Below, piece after piece: positions 1 to 5,241 of a stretch of 5,241 bases of DNA. The stretch's first letter is position 1. Every line of letters starts with the position of its first letter. The position numbers were made by a program, and so were the translations under genes. The notes under the pieces are model-generated. The model was given only the letters and a program-made list of their open reading frames with translations. It did no database searches and had not been told where the DNA came from. Source of the stretch: Clostridia bacterium (GTDB lineage: Bacteria; Bacillota; Clostridia; Oscillospirales; Acutalibacteraceae); the NCBI GenBank assembly GCA_017549905.1, contig JAFYNC010000171.1:1-5241 (forward strand). Direction: 5' to 3'.

Positions 1-666
1 ACTTATGGCTCTTATATGAAAAAGGATATAAGCCTTGAATCCTCTGTAAGACAGATAGAAATTTTTGATACCGGCATAGCATTCCTTGCAGGTCTTATGA
101 TTATCCCTGCCGTTTTCGCTTTCTCTAGCGGTGATGAAGCCGCACTCGGCAAGGGTCCCGGACTTATGTTTGTAACCTTGCCTAAGGTATTCCAGTCTAT
201 GACCGGCGGCGCTATTATAGGCGGTTTATTCTTTGTGATGGTATTCTTTGCCGCTCTAACATCCTCAATTTCTCTTATGGAAACCGTAGTTTCAATTATA
301 AACGATAAATTAGGTTTAGAGCGTAAAAAAACCTGTATTGTTGTTCTTATAGGTTGCTTGATTTTAGGTCTGCCTTCAAGCCTTGGTTTTGGTGTGCTCG
401 GTAATATTACTATAGCGGGTCTCACCTTCCTTGATATGTTCGACTTTATAAGCAACAGTGTGCTTATGCCAATAGTAGCTTTTCTTACCTGTGTTTTTGT
501 GGGTTATATCATTAAACCCAAAGCCATTGCAGAAGAAATTGAGCTTACAGGCAAATTTAAGGGCAAGGCACTTTTCAATGTTGTTATAAAATATATCGCC
601 CCTGTTTGCATTGTTTTAATTCTTATTTCTTCTATACTTGATGTTTTAGGCATAGTAAAAATTTAA
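1..666 (+). CDS. Sodium-dependent amino acid transporter, NSS (SNF) family, C-terminal half; 5' end cut by window
   Basis: The reading frame is open from base 1, so the gene enters from the left. The ATG at 16 is internal, because the codons before it read TYGSY, the conserved stretch just after TM6 in LeuT-like proteins. The 221 visible residues are about half of a usual bacterial NSS protein of roughly 450. Hydrophobic segments at about 21-41, 70-100, 112-130, 145-170 and 195-215 fit TM7 to TM11; the protein ends after TM11, as in the 11-helix bacterial type. TM8 carries AALTSSIS; by alignment from memory, Ala84, Thr87 and Ser88 of the fragment match the LeuT Na2 sodium-site residues Ala351, Thr354 and Ser355. 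The GPGL..VTLPKVF segment (about 52-64) fits extracellular loop 4. Asp23 in TM7 lies near where chloride-independent bacterial members carry an acidic residue, though that alignment is tentative. The family performs Na+-coupled uptake of amino acids or related amines at the inner membrane. The substrate cannot be read here because TM1, TM3 and TM6 are missing. Confidence 0.93.
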   Translation, partial: TYGSYMKKDISLESSVRQIEIFDTGIAFLAGLMIIPAVFAFSSGDEAALGKGPGLMFVTLPKVFQSMTGGAIIGGLFFVMVFFAALTSSISLMETVVSIINDKLGLERKKTCIVVLIGCLILGLPSSLGFGVLGNITIAGLTFLDMFDFISNSVLMPIVAFLTCVFVGYIIKPKAIAEEIELTGKFKGKALFNVVIKYIAPVCIVLILISSILDVLGIVKI

Positions 667-674
667 GGTGAATT
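665..674 (+). promoter_or_regulatory. Ribosome binding site of tex, overlapping the upstream stop codon
   Basis: The sequence AAGGTGA (665-671) begins within the TAA stop (664-666) of the transporter gene and sits 3-4 nt before the tex ATG at 675. It is a moderate Shine-Dalgarno match with short spacing. The overlap of stop codon and ribosome site suggests that ribosomes finishing the transporter could help start tex. No promoter fits in the 8-nt gap, although one inside the upstream coding region is possible. Confidence 0.55.
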
Positions 675-2822
675 ATGGATATTTTAAAAACATTGACTGA
701 AGAATTCAGTCTTAAGCCTTTTCAGGTTGAAAACACAGTAAAACTAATTGATGAGGGTAATACTATCCCCTTTATCGCGCGTTACAGAAAAGAAGTTACA
801 GGCGCACTTGACGACCAAATTTTGCGCGAACTTTATGATAGGCTTTCTTATCTTCGCAATATGGACGAAACAAGAGAGAAAATCAAAAAATCCATAGAAG
901 AGCAAGGCGCTTTAACCGAAGAATTAGCAGAAGCTATTGAGAACGCGCAAACTTTAACCGAACTCGACGATTTATATCGTCCATATAAGAAAAAGAAAAA
1001 AACAAGGGCAAGTGTTGCTAAAGAAAAAGGTCTTGAGCCATTGGCTGACATTATCTATGAACAAGCACCCGATGCTAAAGAGCCAATAATTTTAGCGAAA
1101 GATTATGTAAACCAAGAACTTGGCGTGGAAACTGCCGAAGATGCACTTCAAGGTGCAATGGATATTATTGCAGAAAAAATTTCAGATGATGCTGATGTAA
1201 GGCGTCGTATGCGTTTTGTTTGCTCAGCGCACGGAATACTTAACGTAAAAGCCGCTAAAGAAGATGTTGGAGTATATGAAATGTACTCTGATTATTCTGA
1301 GAGTGTTGCTAAAATTCCCGACCACAGAATTTTAGCCATAAATCGCGGTGAAAAGGAAGACTTTTTAAAGGTTTCTATCGACTTTGATAAAGACAAAGCA
1401 ATGTTTATTATTGCTAAAAACCATATTAAAGACGGCTCACCTGCTACAGCCACTGTAAAAGCTGCAGCAGAGGATGCATATTCACGTCTTATATTCCCCT
1501 CTATTGAAAGAGAAATCCGTTCCGAGCTTAGTGACAGAGCATCAACATCTGCAATTAAAGTTTTTTCTACCAATTTAAAGCAACTGCTTATGCAACCGCC
1601 TGTAAAGGATAAAGTAACCATAGGTCTTGACCCTGGTTATAGGACAGGCTGTAAGGTTGCCGTTGTAAACGGCACAGGCAAGGTACTTGACACCACTGTT
1701 ATTTATCCTGTTCCTCCAAAATCAAAAATAGAAGAAGCAAAAATCATAATAAAGGCTTTGGTTAAAAAGCATGGAGTTGAGGTTTTTGCAATTGGCAACG
1801 GTACCGCAAGTCACGAAACCGAATGCTTTGCGGCTGAGGTTATAAGGGAACTTGGCACAGGTCTTTCTTATATGGTTGTAAGCGAAGCCGGAGCCAGTGT
1901 TTACTCTGCTTCAAAATTAGCAGCCGAGGAATTTCCCGATTATGATGTATCTCTGCGTAGCGCTGTGTCAATAGCCAGAAGACTGCAAGACCCGTTAGCT
2001 GAGTTAGTTAAAATCGAACCTAAAGCAATAGGTGTTGGTCAGTATCAACACGATATGCCGCCGGCAAAATTAAACTCTGCTTTAGACGGTGTGGTTGAAG
2101 GTTGTGTAAACTCAGTTGGCGTTGACCTTAATACTGCTTCTGTTCAACTTTTATCAAGAGTGGCAGGAATAGGTCCTCAACTAGCTAAAAATATTGTGAC
2201 TTATCGCGAAGAAAACGGAAGATTTGATTCTCGCACAGAACTGAAAAAGGTTTCTAAATTAGGCCCTAAAGCTTTCGAACAATGCGCAGGCTTCTTAAAA
2301 ATTGCCGACGGCAAAAATGCGCTTGATAACACAAGCGTTCACCCCGAAAGCTATACCGCCGCAAAGGAACTTTTAAAACTTTTTGATTATAGTGATAAAT
2401 CTTTGAAAAACGGTGCTCTTTCCGATTTAAGTGAAAGAGTAGCTATAAGAGGTATCGATAAAACTGCCGAAGAGCTTTGTATCGGTGTACCTACGCTCCA
2501 GGATATTATCAAAGAACTTGAGCGTCCAGGTCGCGACCCGCGTGACGAGTTGCCCCCACCAATGCTTAGACAAGAAATAATGTCTATGGAAGACCTTAAA
2601 ACAGGTATGAAGCTTAAAGGCACAGTGAGAAATGTTATCGATTTCGGTGCATTTGTGGACATTGGTGTTCATCAGGACGGCTTAATTCATATTTCCCGCA
2701 TTACCGACAGATTCATTAAACATCCGTCCGAAGTATTAAAGGTGGGCGATATTGTTGATGTTTATGTGCTATCGGTTGATGTGGCTAAAAAAAGAATATC
2801 ACTTAGTATGAAAGAAATTTAA
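675..2822 (+). CDS. tex: Tex family RNA-binding transcription accessory protein
   Basis: This complete 715-residue protein has the usual length of Bacillota Tex proteins (B. subtilis YdcI is similar). The Tex N-terminal helical region covers about 1-190, with the family hallmark PFIARYRKEVTGALDD at 32-47 and the YRPYKKKKKTRA segment at 101-112. The YqgF/RNase H-like domain covers about 314-450, with IGLDPGYRTGCK from 316, AIGNGTASHETE at 372-383 and VVSEAGASVYSAS at 401-413. The linking motif SIARRLQDPLAELVKIEP lies at 432-449. Helix-hairpin-helix repeats follow at about 490-545 (VAGIGPQLAKNIV and KLGPKAFEQ). An S1 RNA-binding domain covers about 643-713 (GTVRNVIDFGAFVDIG and DGLIHIS). Tex is a cytoplasmic nucleic-acid-binding protein related to eukaryotic Spt6 and is linked to transcription; in Bordetella pertussis it affects toxin expression. 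Its exact role in this lineage is unknown. The ATG is supported by the adjacent ribosome site and the typical N-terminus. The gene lies between two transporter genes in a likely operon. Confidence 0.97.
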   Translation: MDILKTLTEEFSLKPFQVENTVKLIDEGNTIPFIARYRKEVTGALDDQILRELYDRLSYLRNMDETREKIKKSIEEQGALTEELAEAIENAQTLTELDDLYRPYKKKKKTRASVAKEKGLEPLADIIYEQAPDAKEPIILAKDYVNQELGVETAEDALQGAMDIIAEKISDDADVRRRMRFVCSAHGILNVKAAKEDVGVYEMYSDYSESVAKIPDHRILAINRGEKEDFLKVSIDFDKDKAMFIIAKNHIKDGSPATATVKAAAEDAYSRLIFPSIEREIRSELSDRASTSAIKVFSTNLKQLLMQPPVKDKVTIGLDPGYRTGCKVAVVNGTGKVLDTTVIYPVPPKSKIEEAKIIIKALVKKHGVEVFAIGNGTASHETECFAAEVIRELGTGLSYMVVSEAGASVYSASKLAAEEFPDYDVSLRSAVSIARRLQDPLAELVKIEPKAIGVGQYQHDMPPAKLNSALDGVVEGCVNSVGVDLNTASVQLLSRVAGIGPQLAKNIVTYREENGRFDSRTELKKVSKLGPKAFEQCAGFLKIADGKNALDNTSVHPESYTAAKELLKLFDYSDKSLKNGALSDLSERVAIRGIDKTAEELCIGVPTLQDIIKELERPGRDPRDELPPPMLRQEIMSMEDLKTGMKLKGTVRNVIDFGAFVDIGVHQDGLIHISRITDRFIKHPSEVLKVGDIVDVYVLSVDVAKKRISLSMKEI

Positions 2823-2825
2823 ACT

Positions 2826-3752
2826 ATGAAATACAAGAATTTAAAAGGAAGTTTGATTCTTCTTACCGCCGCTCTTATATGGGGCTTGGCTTTTGTAGCT
2901 CAAAGCGGTGCGGCAGATTTAGTGCCACCCTTTGCCTTTAATGCCTTACGTTCATTTATAGGTGCGATGGCTTTATATCTTTTTTATTTAATAATTAACC
3001 GCAAAGAAAAAAAGCCTTTCTTCCCTACCGAAAAAAAGGAAAAGAAAAATTATTATATTGCCGCATTAGTTTGCGGTGTCTGCCTTGCAGTGTCTGTAAA
3101 CTTTCAACAGTTTGGAATAGCCTTTTATCCAAAAGGTGTTTCAAGCGAGGCACGTGCAGGATTTATTACCGCTCTTTATGTGATTTTAGTGCCTATCTTC
3201 TCGGTATTTGCCAGAAAAAAACTTAGCCCTATTATTTGGATTGCGGTATTTATTGCGCTATTCGGTGTTTATAAGCTGTGTTTTTCAGGTGGCTTTGATA
3301 CAATATATCTTGCTGATATACTTGTTTTTATTTGCGCAATATGTTTTTCTCTGCACATTATTGCGGTTGATAAATTTGTAGGTTTTACGGGCGGAGTTAA
3401 ACTATCTATTATGCAATTTTTAGTTTGCGGAAGTTTTTCGCTTGTTTTAGCTCTCATTTTTGAGATACCGCAAATAAATCTTCAAAACATATTATCTGCC
3501 ACCCCACAAATCCTTTATCTTGGCATAATGTCAAGCGGAATCGCCTACACACTGCAAATTGTAGGTCAAAAATATGCTGAAGCCGCGGTTGCTTCAATAT
3601 CTATGAGCTTTGAAAGCGTGTTTGCAGCGCTGGGTGGTTGGCTTATTTCGGGCAACAGTCTTAAAAGCTCGGAAATTTTAGGGTGCGCGCTTGTGTTTGT
3701 TGCAATCACAGTAGCTCAAATTCCCGAATTTTCCAAAGGTAATTCCAAATAA
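2826..3752 (+). CDS. EamA/DMT-superfamily inner-membrane permease
   Basis: This complete protein of 308 residues has the standard length for the 10-helix drug/metabolite transporter type, made of two EamA repeats. Hydrophobic segments begin at about 8 (ILLTAALIWGLAFVAQ), 38, 77, 113, 137, 161, 193, 227, 252 and 283, consistent with ten helices. The first repeat shows ALIWGLAFVAQ at 16-26 and RAGFITALYVILVPIFS at 110-126. The second ends with the family-typical SISMSFESVFAALGGWL at 257-273. A lysine-rich loop (59-74) between helices 2 and 3 is probably cytoplasmic. Members usually export amino acids, nucleosides or other small metabolites, or act as exchangers; the substrate here cannot be predicted. 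The ATG lies 3 nt after the tex stop, and no good Shine-Dalgarno sequence precedes it, so translation probably depends on coupling to tex. A TTG at codon 10 is preceded by AAGGAAG but far too closely to be the start, and using it would trim the first helix. Confidence 0.93.
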   Translation: MKYKNLKGSLILLTAALIWGLAFVAQSGAADLVPPFAFNALRSFIGAMALYLFYLIINRKEKKPFFPTEKKEKKNYYIAALVCGVCLAVSVNFQQFGIAFYPKGVSSEARAGFITALYVILVPIFSVFARKKLSPIIWIAVFIALFGVYKLCFSGGFDTIYLADILVFICAICFSLHIIAVDKFVGFTGGVKLSIMQFLVCGSFSLVLALIFEIPQINLQNILSATPQILYLGIMSSGIAYTLQIVGQKYAEAAVASISMSFESVFAALGGWLISGNSLKSSEILGCALVFVAITVAQIPEFSKGNSK

Positions 3753-3828
3753 TATTCATAATTTGTTTATACATATTAGGTATTTATTTGATATTATAAA
3801 ATAGAAAAAACTCTATGGAGGTATAAAA
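3753..3828 (+). promoter_or_regulatory. Intergenic gap with weak candidate promoter for the ABC transporter operon
   Basis: This 76-nt gap is the only sizeable one in the window and is almost pure A+T. A possible sigma-A type promoter is TATACA (3768-3773, 4 of 6 to the -35 consensus), an 18-nt spacer, then TATTAT (3792-3797, 5 of 6 to the -10 consensus). Overlapping TATAAA (3795-3800) is an alternative -10. Transcription would start near 3804, about 25 nt before the ABC ATPase start codon. In DNA this AT-rich such matches arise easily by chance, so the call is tentative. I see no GC-rich stem followed by a T-run, so read-through from the EamA gene is possible. Confidence 0.35.
3817..3821 (+). 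promoter_or_regulatory. Strong ribosome binding site of the ABC ATPase gene
   Basis: GGAGG is followed by a 7-nt spacer (TATAAAA) and the ATG at 3829. It is the best-placed Shine-Dalgarno sequence among the complete genes in the window and fixes the start of the ATPase gene. Confidence 0.85.
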
Positions 3829-4827
3829 ATGATAAGTGTTACCGGTCTTAGCAAACGGTATGGCACACACCTTGCAGTAGAAAATGTAAATTTTGAAATC
3901 CAAAAAGGCGAGGTTATAGGATTTTTAGGTCCAAACGGTGCCGGCAAATCTACAATAATGAATATATTAACTGGTTATCTTTCGATGACACAGGGAAAGG
4001 TGCTTATTGACGGATTTGATATTTCTGAAAATCCTGAAGATGCAAAGCGCCGTATAGGCTATTTGCCCGAAATTCCACCACTTTACATAGATATGAAGGT
4101 GCGTGAATACCTTAACTTTATTTATGACCTTAAGAAAGTTAAGTTCCCCAAAAAACCGCACATTGATGAGATATTAAAGCTTGTAAAGATTGATAATGTG
4201 CAAAACCGCCTTATTAAAAACCTTTCTAAAGGTTACAGACAAAGAGTAGGTTTTGCTCAAGCGCTTGTAGGCAACCCCGATATCCTTATTCTTGACGAGC
4301 CTACAGTTGGTCTTGACCCAAAACAAATTATTGAAATAAGAAATTTGATTTCAAGACTCGGCAAAAACCACACTATCATTCTGTCTTCACATATTCTTTC
4401 TGAAATTCAAGCAGTATGTAAACGAGTAATAATCATTAACCGCGGTGAAATCATTGCTGACGATATGGCAGAAAACCTTTCTAACAAACTTTCTACCGAC
4501 CATTCATTAGTTGCACGTATAATTTGCAGCGAAAAAGAAATGCTTGAAGCACTTTCAACCGTTAAAGGTGTTAAAAGTGTTACAAGCCTTGGCAAAAATG
4601 AAGAAAACTCCTTTGACTTCCTCATCGAGCCCGAATATGGCGTTGATATAAGAGCCGCCGTATTTGATAGAGTTGTATCAAGAGGTAAAACTCTTTTATC
4701 GCTCACAAGCAACAAGCTTTCACTTGAGCAGATATTCTTAAGACTCACCGAAACTGCAAATAATGAAGAGGCTAAAGAATTACTTGGAATAAGTACAGAT
4801 GCCGAAACTGAAGAGGAGGAAAACTAA
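3829..4827 (+). CDS. ABC transporter ATP-binding protein, ABC-2/GldA-like
   Basis: This complete protein of 332 residues is a single nucleotide-binding domain (about 1-225) plus a C-terminal extension of about 100 residues. Visible motifs are Walker A GPNGAGKST (34-42, Lys40), Walker B ILILDEPT (152-159, Asp156 and catalytic Glu157), D-loop GLDP (161-164) and switch His188 in SSHIL. The signature is LSKGYRQR (132-139) rather than LSGGQ, and the Q-loop position in IGYLPE (76-81) carries Glu81 in place of Gln. Both variants are familiar in ABC-2 exporter ATPases of the GldA/CcmA type, so the enzyme is expected to be active. The extension (about 226-310) resembles the small alpha/beta C-terminal domain of such ATPases, and the last ten residues are strongly acidic (TDAETEEEEN). 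The protein would power the permease encoded immediately downstream, with which it shares an operon without a gap. The GldA likeness reflects family similarity; gliding motility is not implied. The substrate is unknown. Confidence 0.95.
   Translation: MISVTGLSKRYGTHLAVENVNFEIQKGEVIGFLGPNGAGKSTIMNILTGYLSMTQGKVLIDGFDISENPEDAKRRIGYLPEIPPLYIDMKVREYLNFIYDLKKVKFPKKPHIDEILKLVKIDNVQNRLIKNLSKGYRQRVGFAQALVGNPDILILDEPTVGLDPKQIIEIRNLISRLGKNHTIILSSHILSEIQAVCKRVIIINRGEIIADDMAENLSNKLSTDHSLVARIICSEKEMLEALSTVKGVKSVTSLGKNEENSFDFLIEPEYGVDIRAAVFDRVVSRGKTLLSLTSNKLSLEQIFLRLTETANNEEAKELLGISTDAETEEEEN
4813..4820 (+). promoter_or_regulatory. Ribosome binding site of the permease gene, embedded in the ATPase coding end
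   Basis: GAGGAGGA lies within the codons for the final glutamates of the ATPase and is 7 nt before the permease ATG at 4828. It is an excellent Shine-Dalgarno sequence with ideal spacing, and it confirms the start of the last gene. The ATPase stop (4825-4827) directly abuts that ATG, so the two genes are probably translated in a coupled fashion. Confidence 0.85.
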
Positions 4828-5241
4828 ATGACTGCAGTATTTAAAAGAGAATTTAAATCTTATTTTTCAACACCTATAGGCTATATAGTTGTTGCAGCTT
4901 ACTTCTTCTTTTTAGGACTTTACTTTACGTTTTACTATAGTGGCGGTTCACCTGATATAGCTTCACTTATTTCGGGTATGTCTACAATAGCTATATTCAC
5001 TGTGCCAATCCTCACAATGCGTCTTATGAGTGAGGATCGCAGACAAAAAGTAGACCAAGCCTTGCTTACTGCGCCTGTTAGCCTTACAGGAATTGTAATG
5101 GGCAAATTTTTAGCAGCCCTTGCAGTATACGCTATCGGCTTTGCTCCAACAGTTATTTTTGAAATAATTATTATGTCTTATGTTACAGTTAACATTATGT
5201 CTTACATCTATGCTCTCATAGGAATAATTCTTCTTGGCGGA
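4828..5241 (+). CDS. ABC-2 type transporter permease, GldF-like; 3' end cut by window
   Basis: The gene runs off the right edge after 138 complete codons. The N-terminus MTAVFKREFKSYFSTPIGYI is typical of ABC-2 permeases: a short amphipathic cytoplasmic stretch with KREF..YF.TP before the first helix. Hydrophobic segments lie at about 18-36, 48-64, 93-116 and 124-138 (the last one cut). Between the second and third is the family-typical cytoplasmic loop TMRLMSEDRRQKVDQALLTAPVS (63-85), with charged SEDRRQK followed by LLTAPVS. This resembles the permease subunit of Gld-type ABC transporters, usually around 240 or more residues. It would form the membrane channel for the ATPase encoded just upstream. 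The substrate cannot be told from the sequence. In many Bacillota such pairs are followed by a GldG-like auxiliary protein gene, but that lies outside this window and cannot be confirmed. Confidence 0.9.
   Translation, partial: MTAVFKREFKSYFSTPIGYIVVAAYFFFLGLYFTFYYSGGSPDIASLISGMSTIAIFTVPILTMRLMSEDRRQKVDQALLTAPVSLTGIVMGKFLAALAVYAIGFAPTVIFEIIIMSYVTVNIMSYIYALIGIILLGG

Noticed and set aside
12..455. Minus-strand open frame of 147 codons opposite the transporter gene
   Set aside because: It lies fully antisense to a well-recognised coding region, has no recognisable family features, and is best explained as a shadow frame. The same holds for the minus-strand frames opposite tex, the EamA gene and the ABC ATPase gene.
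16..666. ATG at 16 as the start of a 216-residue protein
   Set aside because: The frame is open to base 1, and the residues before the ATG (TYGSY) are a conserved part of NSS transporters, so the gene continues leftward outside the window.
3001..3050. A-rich runs in the EamA gene as a frameshift or slippage site
   Set aside because: The reading frame continues intact through them into typical EamA helices. They encode a lysine-rich loop, so neither a frameshift error nor programmed slippage is needed.
3788..3816. TTGATA at 3788-3793 as a -35 box
   Set aside because: It matches the -35 consensus at 5 of 6 positions, but the sequence 17 nt downstream (CTCTAT) is a poor -10 and overlaps the ribosome site region, leaving almost no leader.
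3753..3828. Possible Rho-independent terminator after the EamA gene
   Set aside because: Only short A/T-only inverted matches are present (for example TATTT at 3785 with AAATA at 3799). There is no GC-containing stem and no following T-run on the + strand.
1..5241. CRISPR array, tRNA, rRNA, insertion sequence or phage element
   Set aside because: No regularly spaced repeats, cloverleaf-like segments, transposase frames or terminal inverted repeats were seen; nearly all bases are taken up by recognisable coding regions.

Overview
The window is ordinary, tightly packed, AT-rich bacterial chromosome with five protein-coding genes, all on the + strand. Two of them (first and last) are cut by the window edges. 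The compact layout, the AT-biased codon choice, the GGAGG-type ribosome sites and the protein families (an 11-helix type NSS transporter, a Tex protein of about 715 residues, an EamA permease and a Gld-like ABC transporter) suggest a Bacillota/Clostridia-type organism, possibly a gut commensal. This is inference; nothing in the window names a species.

Left part (1-3752): the C-terminal half of a sodium:neurotransmitter-symporter family transporter is followed after 8 nt by a complete tex gene (RNA-binding transcription accessory protein), and after 3 nt more by a complete EamA/DMT-family permease. The tiny gaps suggest co-transcription and partial translational coupling. The functions (amino acid uptake, a general transcription/RNA factor, metabolite export) do not form an obvious pathway.

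Right part (3753-5241): a 76-nt AT-rich gap, the only real intergenic space, holds a weak candidate promoter and a strong ribosome binding site. It leads into an ABC ATPase gene and, with no gap, the start of an ABC-2 type permease gene. Both resemble the GldA/GldF pair. Together they would form an inner-membrane ABC transporter of unknown substrate. Its remaining part, often an auxiliary GldG-like protein in such loci, would lie beyond the right edge.

I found no RNA genes, mobile elements, CRISPR arrays or long repeats, and no convincing terminator hairpin. I saw no sign of a novel system; the findings listed are modest.
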